Positions 53,645 to 63,952 of a stretch of DNA of 64,000 nt are shown one piece after another. The stretch comes from Heligmosomoides polygyrus polygyrus. Lineage: Eukaryota > Nematoda > Chromadorea > Rhabditida > Heligmosomidae. The notes beneath the pieces were generated by a model. The model worked only from the letters and a program-made list of their open reading frames with translations, was not told the origin of the DNA and made no database searches. The position numbers and the translations under genes are program-made. The stretch lies in contig OX377202.1 of NCBI GenBank assembly GCA_947396885.1, forward strand, positions 9,362,001 through 9,426,000, written 5' to 3'. Each line of letters begins with the position of its first letter. Within the stretch, counting starts at the first letter, position 1.

Positions 53645-54608
53645 TTTCTGCAGGATGAAATCGAGTATGAGCGAATGGATTCTAAGCATCTCTTCGTCAT
53701 TTCTAAGCTCTGACGAAGATGAGGCATCGAAACTTCAGCTAGTAAAAGGTGACGACTCCAGTCTTAGATAAAGGCTGTGAACTTCCTCTTTGTCATTCTA
53801 GTGGTTATTGTGTGAAAGATGGAACAATTCCAAGGATCCGTGCGGATCCTGCGGCTTTCGCGAAGGAATTTCTCCCCGTAAGAGGTCTCATTCAGCGGTC
53901 GGCCGCTCGTTAGGCTAGAGGGCTGTGGTGTGCGCACCTTTCGATCATCAGCGCTGTCTCATCGGCATCTCGTTCGCGCTCGAAATGAAAATTTTCGTGG
54001 TGGCCTGATGGATGACACAACGACGCCTTCGAGGGAATCAGAACGCCGTCAGCTGGGTGTCAGTGTCATCGCAGCGGCTCTTCCACACAGATGGTGCACT
54101 GCTTTGGGCAGAAGCCGCCATTCAGACGTTCATTTTTCTCTCAGCGGAGGCTCTGACGACATCGTCGCCAACGGGGAAGAGGGACCAGTTTCTCCGTGGC
54201 TCCTCTTTGCCGCCGGCCGGCCGACCGACCACGATCGACTAACGACTGACTGACTGTCGGCTGATCCGTGTGCACGGTGGCCGGGCCGCCGGAGTACGGA
54301 CTGGCCAGCATGGCGCGCGGCTTCTGCCTCGACTGGCCGGTACCTGGCCGGCCTGATTCTCGATTCTCTGTTTTCCGTTTGACTTAACATCGCCCCGTCG
54401 GCTGCAGGCGAACGCTCTTTTTCCCGTTGCTGCTGCTGTTGCTGTCTCCTCGACGCAGCTCCTCTCCTCTCAGCCCGTTCCTTCTCGTGACTTGTCGGAC
54501 ATTTCGTGCAGAATTCTCTTCGAATACGTATGCTAAGGCCGTGTTTTGGACCCACAGTTAGTGCTATTCTTCTATGATTTCAATTTCTCACGGTTCTTAT
54601 GCCATTTT
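53645..54608. other. unassigned, GC-rich in the middle
   Basis: 53900-54500 is GC-rich, with a GCTGCTGCTGTTGCTG run near 54430 that encodes poly-Gln on the minus strand. Frames on both strands are open, which suggests composition rather than coding. Possible promoter or first-exon region. Confidence 0.3.
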
Positions 54609-54861
54609 AAAGGATAAAAAAGATAAAGGACGGTGGACATCACTCAATCCTTTGTCTAGAATGTGCCACGCATTCTTTTTCTACGGGATGTCGTGGAGGC
54701 GATTCGAATGCGTATTTGGCTCATAAAATGATTTGCGGTGGCCAACCGATGGACGCTTTATACTTCCGTTTTTGGGCGCGAAATCCCCCAAGAACCCCCA
54801 GACCAAGAACCTGGTATCGGGTGCACGCGACAGCCGGAAACTCCTCCGACTGCGCACTATG
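54609..54861 (-). repeat. SINE-A copy
   Basis: Tail AAGGATAAAAAAGATAAAGG, then the CATTCTTTTTCTACGGG body with an internal deletion, head CTCCTCCGACTGCGCACTA. Confidence 0.78.
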
Positions 54862-54884
54862 TGTCTTTGTTCTGTTCTTTTAAT

Positions 54885-54985
54885 AAGCAGAAAAACTGCT
54901 ACCTTCCTAACTTTAAAACAAGTTATGGTCCATTGTTTTTCTTGAAAAATAAAAATTTTATGAAAATTTGAACGGTATTTGAACA
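54885..54985. repeat. FB1 right-arm fragment
   Basis: CTGCTACCTTCCTAACTTTA and TTTTATGAAAATTTGAACGG align with the FB1 right-arm segment next to the core. Confidence 0.45.
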
Positions 54986-54987
54986 GT

Positions 54988-55039
54988 TCCTGAGGCTGGT
55001 GATTTTTTTTTGAATTAAAAAAAATCACCAGCCTCAGGA
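54988..55039. repeat. perfect 52-nt palindrome
   Basis: Arms of 23 bp (54988-55010 and 55017-55039; TCCTGAGGCTGGTGATTTTT and its complement) around a 6-nt loop TGAATT. No mismatch seen. Confidence 0.85.
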
Positions 55040-55137
55040 GGAGCTTCAGCCTCAGTAGCTGATCTGAGTTCGCCCTCTGCTAATCTATGTTGATGAAACC
55101 CTTCTTCGTTTCTTACTTCAACCCATCCAAGTTCTTC

Positions 55138-55705
55138 TGGAGCGCATGAAGCGCAGTTAAGGGAAATACCGGCTGCTGTTTGCATCCGATTCCAATGTCT
55201 CTTGTTCGGAATCCCCTTCCCTCCCCCTGGCCAACCATGCCTTCCATCTCTCCCGGTGAGTTGGTACTAGACTCGGGTGGGGAAGATAAAACACTGACTT
55301 GTCCATCGGACGCCCAAGTCTTTGTACATATAAGGATAAATAAAGGATAAAGGACGGCTTACTCAATCCCTTCTGGGATGCGCCAGCGCATTCTACTTCT
55401 ACGGGATGCCGTGGAGGCGAAATGAATACGTATTTAGCCATACAATGACTTCCGGTGGCCAGCCGATGAACAAGTCAGCGCTTTATCCTCCCCGGACAAG
55501 TCTTGCACCAATTAGTCGACCCCGAAGGGATGGAAGGCTTGGTTGGCCTGGGCGGGAAATCCGAACCACGAACCTGGTATCGGCGTTCACGCGCCCACTG
55601 TACATATATGTAGGACAAATACGCATTCAAGTTGTCTCCACTCCATGTCGCTGAAGTAGAATGCGTGGCGCATCACAAAAGGGATTGATGCCGCCTTTGT
55701 TCTTA
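55138..55705 (+). repeat. SINE-A copy interrupted by another SINE-A
   Basis: Outer copy: 5' part 55138-55332 (GAGCGCATGAAGCGCAGTTA to GTCTTTGTACATATA) and 3' part 55609-55705 (GGACAAATACGCATTCAAGT to GCCGCCTTTGTTCTT). It is more diverged than the inner copy. Confidence 0.8.
55333..55598 (-). repeat. SINE-A inserted in a SINE-A, 10-bp duplication
   Basis: Tail AAGGATAAATAAAGGATAAA, body intact to the GAACCTGGTATCGG segment, then most of the B-to-A box interval is deleted before CACGCGCCCAC. TGTACATATA is exact at 55323-55332 and 55599-55608. Confidence 0.9.
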
Positions 55706-56727
55706 TTATTATTCATGTAGAATCCTATCTCGAACGATACATTAAGACCGAATTCTCGAAACCTTTCTGTACCTGCTGTCCGTTTAGGATTTCAATTTTT
55801 TTCGAAGCATTCCGTTTTTATTTGTTTTGCAATTGGATAGGACCGAATGCTTTCATCGTTTTCGACTTCTAATTTCAAACGATCTGATTTCGTTCGATGA
55901 CGACCTTTTGCTTCCACGACATGAGTGAGTAGTTTAAAAACATTTAAACCTCCCAGATCTCATGCTATGAAACGTTAGATCTTACAAACAGTTGGAATAC
56001 CTTTTTAGATTCTCTTGTACACGGGGAGACTTCTTATCTAAAAACATTCTCAGAAATGCAAAAGAAAACAATGCTATGAAAGCGAAATGAATGCAGTAAC
56101 TTTCAAATCCCAATAAACGGGAAGTTATTTGGAGTTGGATAGTTCAGAACTCTTTATTTACCAGAAAGAAGCGAAATTCTCAAATATCTTTCATCTCTTT
56201 TTATAACGTGTTCTGCTCTTTTTTGTTGCTTGCTTTCTGGATTTATTGCGAACTATTTCAGCTATAGACATACTAAAAATAACAATACCAAAAATGACCG
56301 CTCAGAAGTGATCTAGGGGCCAAGTGATGCTTCGTGAAGGATAAATCTGTTCCAGATTTTTTGCAACGCATTTATCGTATTGGACATATCGCACTTTACT
56401 TTGTTTGTAAAAGAAATCCGTTTTTTTTTTACTAAAGCCGGAAACCAGAAGTTGTCGTTGGTGCCCGAGGTTTTACATAGAGAGAGGACCAAGTGAACTT
56501 CTTTATTTTCTCCAGCGGGGAGGAGGTTTGGCAGTGTACCTCTTGATACCGGAAATTCGGAAAAATTATGTTGGTTTAACTATTTTCCTGTTCCTCTGGA
56601 CGATCCTTTAGCGTGTGAAAGGTTCATCACCACTTCAAGGTTTTCTATCTAGTTCAAGAAGTTCTATGACATTATTTTACTGATGAATTTCTAGACAGTT
56701 ATTTCTAACCTATAATATGTAACAATT
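55706..56727. other. unassigned AT-rich stretch, 1 kb
   Basis: No repeat family or coding region recognised. Confidence 0.45.
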
Positions 56728-57014
56728 GGGCGCGTGTAGCGCAGTCGGAGGAGGCGCCGGCTGTCGCTTGCACCCGATACCAGGTTCCTGGTTCGGATCT
56801 CCCTCCCTGGCCAACCAAGCCTTCCATCCCTCCGGGTCGGTGAATTGGTACCAGACTTGTCTGGGAAGGATAGAGCGCTGACTTGTTCATCGGCTGGCCA
56901 CCGCAAGTCATTGTATGGCCAAATACACATTCACAACGCCTCCACGATATCCCGTAGAAGTGGCGCTTCCAAAAAGGGATTGAGTAGCGCCGTCCTTTAT
57001 CCTTTATCCTTTAC
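56728..57014 (+). repeat. SINE-A copy, full length
   Basis: GGGCGCGTGTAGCGCAGTCG to CCTTTATCCTTTATCCTTTA. One of the copies closest to the consensus. Confidence 0.9.
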
Positions 57015-57157
57015 ATAGTTGCTCAGATTCAAGACTTATGGTCAGAGCTCAGTGAAATCAAACTCAGACCTATTGGCTATCACGAAAAGTGGGTCGAACC
57101 CTTTAATTTTAAGGAGGCGTAATATATTATCTATGTTAAAATAACGCTACATGGCTT

Positions 57158-57421
57158 GGTCATGTCGCGAATGTGGGCAGCGTTGTGGAGTGGGAACGCG
57201 TCAGTAGATCGTGGTCAATCAACCAGTGGCCGAAAACACATTAGCCAATTAGGGCTGCGACCATACCCCCTGGCCCGCCCACCCCCAACCCCCTGGGCTT
57301 GCTCGAGAGTTCAGTGGCTGCCTTACGAGATAGTGGAGACGCAAACATTCGCCAAGCCTCTGTTTAAAGGGCGGGGGTAGAACGCCACTCCGCCCCTTAC
57401 GCTGCCCACATTCGCGACTAG
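57158..57421. mobile_element. M1 TIR element, long copy
   Basis: GGTCATGTCGCGAATGTGGG and CTGCCCACATTCGCGACTAG are inverted ends. The interior is longer and different from the identical pair at 11.5/13.0 kb. Confidence 0.7.
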
Positions 57422-58468
57422 GGCACTTTTTTCCTGCGTAACTGTAGATGTAACTCCTATTCTTGAGCAAAATCCCTACAAATGTGGAATTATTCAGAGC
57501 TCCAATATGTCGAACGTTTTCGGTCAAACCTAACGCAACCTTTGACTTTACATTTTGCCCCGTCGAAGTCTTTCAACTTCCCATTCTATGGTCTTGAGAC
57601 GTTTTCGGCTCTTCCTAAATATCCAAGCTGGATAATGAGCTCTCTACCACTCCTGCTCCCTTCCCGCCCTTCCCATGTTCCGTTTGGGTATCCAGCCAAG
57701 AGTCAATTTACCCGTCCAGCCATATTTGTGTTTGTATGTCCGTCATCCGATACCTTGTCGGCCTCGAATCCTGCCAAAGCTCTCCATGCAGGTGGTGCTG
57801 CGTTTGTCTGTCCTTTCAGAGGACACTGTTCGCTTAGCTTCGCTCACTCCTTTCCTCCCACACTCTGTCACGATCGGAGGGCTACTTCTTGTTCTGCATG
57901 AGAGCCTCGCGTTCCACCTATGTCGGCCGCTGTGGCTGCTAATACAACCAGTAACATAACAACGGTAGCCGAAGCGGAAGAGAGGCTGGCACGCCGATAT
58001 GTCGTGGGAGATTCGTTTTAGGCTCCTGGCGAGACGACGTGGCTGTAATCCCGTAGTTGGAGACGAATCTCTTCAGATTTTTAGTGCTTTCTAGCGTTTG
58101 AAGTTATTGAGCTATAGAGGTCAGAATTAGGCTCAAAGGAGTAATTAACTTCCTTCGACCGCATTATATGACATTTCCTCCCAGCCGTAGATCAAAATAA
58201 TCTTAGCCTGCAGAAGAACTAGTCTGTCTGTCTCTCCGTTCATCCGCGCAAAATTAATCGCCGTTCGAAACTTGTCACAACTACAGAGGGGCCCAAATGG
58301 CTACTTCCGAGTGCTAACCGCTTGTAATGCGTGTCTTGCGATTAAGCTGGCCGCTGGACGCAGTTCACAGCAAACAAACATATCGTTCAATCAATTCGAT
58401 CGATATGACTGAGTTTTGAAGGGTAAAACCCCGTCCAGTGATCGGACCTCCATCTTGACCAACTGACT
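57422..58468. other. unassigned stretch
   Basis: An open frame from 57482 to 57901 has no recognisable domain or splice context. Nothing else was recognised. Confidence 0.35.
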
Positions 58469-58632
58469 GCTTGGGAAGGTTAATCAGCCGCTTACCGCCC
58501 TATAACGGTGAAGATACCGCCAACCCCCTGATACGAAGTTCATCAGCATTCATTCATTCATTCGTTTGGCGGTATTTTCACCGTTAGAGGTAAGGTAAGG
58601 CTAGGTAGGCGGTTGATGAATCTGGCCACTGG
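58469..58632. mobile_element. H1 hairpin element, diverged
   Basis: TAACGGTGAAGATACCGCCA pairs with GGCGGTATTTTCACCGTTAG, and the right end GGTTGATGAATCTGGCCACT matches H1. A CATT microsatellite lies in the loop. The CGGTGAAAATACCGCC core is shared with the copy at 9533. Confidence 0.65.
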
Positions 58633-58839
58633 TAAAAAGCGGCGGAGAGATTTTTTGAAAATAAGAACATGGGAAGGAAAAATAATTTTTTTCAACGAAT
58701 TTCCTTGAACTTTTTGAAATTCATCTGCCTCAGCCAATGTACACACTAATTCAAATATTACGGAACTTGCTAGGAAAATATGTGATTTAAAGTCTATTAT
58801 AGAGCACAAAAAATCAGCGATTTTTCCTGTTAAAGTAAA

Positions 58840-59620
58840 AGATCTCGCCGTGCACTCGTCTTGCTCATTGCGATTTTAATTTGATTCATAGTGTAAATGC
58901 AGCTTAGTTGAAACGGCCCCGTGAAGATTTGTGTGTTTTCTATAAATGTATTTGATCTACCTTTGAGAAGTTTGTAACTTCACGCAAGCAGAATTTTCGC
59001 CATCATTCAAATAAAGTATCGCGATATCGTGGACGAGTGCATGGCGTAATCTATTTTTTTAATACAAGAAAATCATCTCTTTCTGCACTTTAAGCTTTAA
59101 ATTAATTTTTTCCTTAAGAAATAAGAATTTTATAAAATTTCAAATATTATGTTCACTAGTTGCGGAAGTATATTTAAAAGACTTCAATAATTTCAATAAA
59201 TAAAATAAAACTTCAATAACACAATAGGAGTTCGTATTAATTTTTTGGACAATATTTAAAAAAAATCCGAAATGGACAGTTACTCTAATCCTCTTCGAGG
59301 GTTTATAGTTTCATCTGGAAGACGCTCATATTGATTTGGAAGGTGTTCGTTTGACTTCAAAAGCGTCAAGCTTACTCACAAGAGTGTCCAATTTGACTTG
59401 AAAACTGCCCTATTATAGTTAATTAATTAATTAAGTAATTTTTTATTTATCAACGTCAAAGAGACGAGTTTAACATTTTGCTTACAGGAACTAACGAAAA
59501 TAATGGCAGAATATAACAAGCTTGACGGCTCGACAAATTAGCAAGCTAAAATCGTTTTTGGTTTGAAAAGTGTTAAATTTTATTTTTGGACTGTCCAATT
59601 TGACGGAAAAATAGTATAAA
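58840..59620. mobile_element. FB1 foldback, core plus right arm
   Basis: Core from TCTCGCCGTGCACTCGTCTT to GTGCATGGCGTAATCTATTT, then the right arm (TTTTATAAAATTTCAAATAT) and two blocks of subterminal motifs (AAGAGTGTCCAATTTGACTT at about 59380, GACTGTCCAATTTGACGG at about 59588), ending AAAAATAGTATAAATTG. Left arm not found. Confidence 0.65.
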
Positions 59621-60354
59621 TTGATTTCACGTTACCATATTGAAGAGACTGCATCTCCTGAAGGTGTTGACCAGCCCCAACCTTTATCCTTCATTTGCTA
59701 CTGCTGTTTCCTTCCCTTCCATCTCCTCGATCAAGCCACCGTATGCTATCATTCAGGCGAGATAGGCAGGACTTGTTGCTGGGCGAATCGGTATTTCAAC
59801 TCCTTTAATGGGGTCTCTCGTTCACTTTCACATCACATCGTTTTATGGATCGCATATCTCACACGCTTCTTCGGCAGTTTGCCGATCATTTCTGATGACG
59901 TCGCCAGTAGATGCTTCCCGTCGGCGGCTGAGAGTCACTGCGCATAAATCTGTGCATGCAGATGAACTGTTTCTGAATCTCCGCGTTCATTTTCGATCAG
60001 ATGCCGAAAAAGGGCCCTCCGATTAGGATCGATCCGAAATTCATATTAGTCGCTAATTTGGGTTATATTGGGAGGCGGGAGTGTGTCAGACACGCTCAAT
60101 GGGTCAAAACCCCAGCAACATCTTCAGCCAGTCATGACACTGATGGTGAAAGCCTTGTCATATTGGCACGCTTATTCGATGCGCGGGCTGATTGGTACGG
60201 TAGCTCCTTCTGTTGTTCCCATGTAGGCCATATTAGCTACTAGTTTCAAATTTTAGTTTTTGCAGTTATTTTTGTTTAATTTTTGCTTGATATAAATTCG
60301 CTTTTTTCTCGACTGCACATGCACTCCTGCTTTCCAAACCAAACCTCCTCACAA
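59621..60354. other. unassigned, with an M2 end
   Basis: 60013-60034 (GGCCCTCCGATTAGGATCGATC) resembles an M2 right terminus without a partner. Otherwise nothing. Confidence 0.4.
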
Positions 60355-60625
60355 AGAGAGCTTCCAAAGTGGCGGGGAGCTTTTGCGCTGCAATTTTGTT
60401 AATTTTTTTCGGAATGTGTGGTCGAAAAAACTTGTGTGGAATCGTGAGCGTGAAGTTCATCACGCCCTGTTGCCACTCAACCCATTGTGGTCGGCTGGCG
60501 CAGTGCATAGCTATGTCGCCTCTTGACCGCACCGAGTGGGTATTACGGTTCGACCCCCGGTTTCGCCATAGTTTTTGCATATATCGGTTCGTTATTATTA
60601 TGTGATTACGTGACCACAGGAGTCA
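60355..60625 (+). repeat. tRNA-like repeat C, left arm of an inverted pair
   Basis: A conserved 5' part (GCTTTTGCGCTGCAATTTTG, TTTTTTTCGGAATGTGTGGT, GAAGTTCATCACGCCCTG) leads to a tRNA-like block (60492-60567) with A-box-like TGGCGCAGTGCATAGC and B-box GGTTCGACCCCCG. It then continues TTTGCATATATCGGTTCG. Not a clean tRNA fold by eye. Confidence 0.6.
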
Positions 60626-60784
60626 ATTTGTACATGATTAATGTTTATGAAAAACGATACTGTAAATGCACACAAACACATACACTTCAGTGGATGGGTC
60701 ATGAATTTGGTTTGATACCGATAAATACTTAACACTAAGTTGTCTTTTTCACCCAAATAAAAGGACAGAAGGGCAATATGCACT

Positions 60785-61105
60785 TAGTAAAGGCACTATG
60801 ATCACGCAAGCACATAATAATCACGAACCGATGTGTGCAAAAACTATGGCTACACCGTGGTTCGAACCCTAAAAGCCGCTCGGTGCGACCGAGAGGCGAC
60901 ACAGCTATCTACTGCGCTAGCGACCACATTCGGTTGGGTGGCATCAGGGCGTGATGAACTTCTCGCTCACTCTTCCACACGCGTTTTTTCGACCACAGAA
61001 GAGCATTCCGAAAAAATTAACTTCGGTTTTGGACTCCCCACACGGGGCCCAACATCCTGTAAAAATTGCACAGCAAAAGCTCACCGCCATTTTAGAGGCT
61101 ATCGT
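60785..61105 (-). repeat. tRNA-like repeat C, right arm of an inverted pair
   Basis: On the minus strand the same order as 60355-60625: GCTTTTGCTGTGCAATTTTT, TTTTTTCGGAATGCTCTTCT, GAAGTTCATCACGCCCTGAT, then CTAGCGCAGTAGATAGCTGT (A box), GGGTTCGAACCACGG (B box) and TTTGCACACATCGGTTCG. The boxes are better kept here, so a former tRNA origin is plausible. The arms are about 160 bp apart. Confidence 0.62.
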
Positions 61106-62735
61106 TGTCAGATTTGAACAACGGCCTTTACGGAATCGGCTCTAAGCAGCCTTCCAGACTGTATTCTTGTTAATGTCTATCCATCTGATCGGATGGGAAA
61201 GTCATTAGATCAGCTTTGAAGGAAGTTGTGCATTGAATGGTGATCGATCCACTGTAGGGGAAGTCCCTTCCCTTCTAGCATCCGTGGACGACGTTCTTCT
61301 CGGATCGCTCGAAGCCGATAGGAAAACGAACAGATCGACGGCGCTGGAGCGCGCCGGCCGAGAAGCCACCGAAATCGAGCGCCAGAGATGGCTATCGTCG
61401 CTTCTGAGGCCGTCCGCAATTCTCCCGTCCAGTCGTCGCAAGGAAACTGCTCGGCTGCTGCTTCTTCGGCTTAGAAGAGGCTCTCAGTTCGCTCGGCGCT
61501 TTCCTTGAGCCGTTTCGCTCCCAGACCGTGGCGATCACCAGCTGTGCGACGATGTATAGGCGTGCAGTGAGATTTACCCGCAGCCAAGACGCACACGTGA
61601 AGGTCGTTCAGGCAGCGATGATCTCGTGCGCGGCGCGACCGCATCCATCCCTCTCCTCACCTTCTTCCACCGCCCCCCCCCCCCCCCGACTGTCCTTATC
61701 ATCGTTGGTCACTTCTCACACATTTTTCGCATCTGTCCACAGTGGGCATCGGCAATCAATCTCCTGGCGCCATCTCTTCTCGTTTTCTCGCCGCGGCGCC
61801 AAGAATCCCAAGAATCATCGTCGAGCGTGCTTCACCCCCTGTGACGGTGTCTGAGATTTCTGAGACTTGTCTGCCAATCCGATCAGCCGCTATTATCCCC
61901 ATCCCGAGTACCGTAGCCGCTAAGACGTGGGCCGGCCTTAATTATACTGAGTGCCTATGGGGGGAATTTCGTCTCCCTGACAACTTCATGAACTCTCGTC
62001 CCTGTCGGTGCCTGACGACGTCGGTTTTTCGCCGTCTTTCCGGTTACGCAACGCATTGTCAGTCGCGTATCATACCTATCAAAGGAATACGACGCGGGTT
62101 TTGTTGGCGTAGGCACGGGGCAAACTCGTATTCGGCCCCATGCAAACAACCCTCACTCTGCCTGGATCGTTGATAAGCTTAGCCGCAGATCGGAGGCCAT
62201 TTTTGCGGCAGAATTGGCAGTGCCTGAATGGCCGTCTGAAGGCCTATCGATTGCCGAAGTGTCTTGGAATGTGTTAGTCAAACGGTCCTAAAAGCATTGA
62301 CATCGTTCTCATCTGGTAGTCAAAGAATGCCATCGTTTTAGGAGAGCTGATGGGAAAGACGCCCCTCAGAATGGCCCATTTTTCCCGGAAAGAACTTCTG
62401 AATTGTTATGGAAAGGGAGATTTTCGTGTAGCTTTATCCATCATAACTAACTGTAGAAATCAGCTCACGTTTCTTAAAAAATATTTGCTTTCTACAGCCA
62501 AGGCAGTTTCCAGCAGGCTACTGATGTACCCTCGGACCCAGGCTTCGAAGATAAAATACTGGATCTGTCCTAGTCGAAGGAAGCACCGCTAGAAAGGCGA
62601 ATCAGACATAAACATGCTGGCATATTCCTGGTAGGAAACTGTATAGAAGGAGGTCAGCTCGGCGTGTAGCCGCCATGAGATAGCTCAATTTCATTTTTAC
62701 CGTCGTCGTCAAAGTGACTGAGTGAGCTGCTTCCT
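61106..62735. other. unassigned, partly GC-rich
   Basis: 61220-61850 is GC-rich, with open frames on both strands and a 15-C run at 61673-61687. No domain or convincing exon structure was recognised. Possible host promoter or exon region. Confidence 0.3.
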
Positions 62736-62757
62736 CCAACTGGGATAGACCCGAAAT
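62736..62757. repeat. M2 terminus, single end
   Basis: CCAACTGGGATAGACCCGAA followed by ATATTTCTCATTT resembles the right flank of M2 copies. Weak. Confidence 0.3.
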
Positions 62758-62846
62758 ATTTCTCATTTTGAAATATTCAGAATATCACGTCCCGTCCTAC
62801 TCGAGAACATCCTAGACAAGACGATATTTTTGAGACGTTTCGGGAT

Positions 62847-63140
62847 TATACGCATGGTAGAACAGTCGGAAGAGATGCCGATCGTCGATCGAACCACATT
62901 CCAGGCACCTGGCTCGGATTACCCACCTAGACCAACCAAGCCATCCATCCCTCCTGCATCAGCTAATTGGTAATAGACCTATCTGGATAGAACAAAGCGC
63001 TGACTGATTCATCGGCTCCCATCGCAAATCATTGTATGGCCAAATACGCATTCCAATCGCCTCCACGTCATTCCGTAGAAGTAGGATGCTTGGCGCATCT
63101 CAAACGGTGGTTGATCAACGCTGTCGCTTATCTTTTATCC
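62847..63140 (+). repeat. SINE-A copy, diverged
   Basis: ACGCATGGTAGAACAGTCGG to GTCGCTTATCTTTTATCC. Full length but with many substitutions. Confidence 0.75.
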
Positions 63141-63186
63141 GTGTCCGTTCATTTATTCTGATCCACTACCTCAGAGTTAGGGAGAA

Positions 63187-63250
63187 GTAGAATACATGGC
63201 GTATCCTGAAAGGGATTAACTAATGGCGTCGTTTGTGATCTATCCTTTAA
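63187..63250 (+). repeat. SINE-A tail fragment
   Basis: AGTAGAATACATGGCGTATC to GTGATCTATCCTTTAAG is the 3' end only. Confidence 0.6.
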
Positions 63251-63272
63251 GTCGATTCATGCTTCTGACGAA

Positions 63273-63554
63273 TGGGCGCGTGTCGGAGAAGACGCTGGTT
63301 GTCACGTGCACCCGATACCAGATTTTTGGTGGGAATCCAGGCTAACCAAGTCTTCCATCCCTCCCGGGTCGGTGAATTGGTACCGGACTTGTCTGGAGGG
63401 ATAAAGCGCTGATTTGTTCATCGGCTGGTCACCGCAAGTCATTGTTTGCCCAAGTACGCCTTCATGTCGCCCTCCTCGTCATCCCGTAGAAGTAGAATAC
63501 GTGGCGCATCCCAAAATGGATTCATTAGCGCCTTCCTTTATTCTTATCCTTTAT
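63273..63554 (+). repeat. SINE-A copy with a short head
   Basis: GGGCGCGTGTCGGAGAAGAC to CCTTTATTCTTATCCTTTAT. The A-box segment TAGCGCAG is deleted from the head. Confidence 0.83.
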
Positions 63555-63749
63555 AGTTCTGAAGGTTTTTATACTGAAAGGGGTCGTTTAAGTATGAGAC
63601 AAGACTTTGTGAATGGCAGGCTCACCTTCGTCTGTGCTGACCACCAGGTGCGTCATAGGGGTGAGCTGGTCGTCCGTTCTTGATAGTAGTCGTTAATGTG
63701 GCCTTTATCAGTACGGAGGAATGTGCTGGCCAATCACAATCAGTCAGAA

Positions 63750-63952
63750 CACCTACCGACTGCGTTACAGCCAATAAGGACACTGGCCGTGCATGCCAGT
63801 GCTTTATCCTTCCGAGACTGTTTGATTCCAACTCACCAACTCTGTAGGGATGGATGGCTTGGTTGGCCTGGGCGGGAAATCCGATCCAGGAATCTGGTAT
63901 CGGATGCACCCGACAGTCGGCAACTCCTCCGACCGCGCTACACGCGCCCTTG
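63750..63952 (-). repeat. SINE-A copy, truncated
   Basis: 63793-63952 is the body from AGTGCTTTATCCTTCCGAGA to GACCGCGCTACACGCGCCC. A second small head-like piece, CTACCGACTGCGTTACAG, lies at about 63753-63770. The tail is absent. Confidence 0.7.

Noticed and set aside
54130..54555. A minus-strand frame with poly-Gln
   Set aside because: Poly-Gln comes from a CTG/TTG microsatellite and the opposite strand is also open. No splice structure was found.
57482..57901. A 139-codon plus-strand frame
   Set aside because: No start context, splice signal, domain or repeat support. Low-complexity Ser/Pro/Leu composition fits a chance frame.
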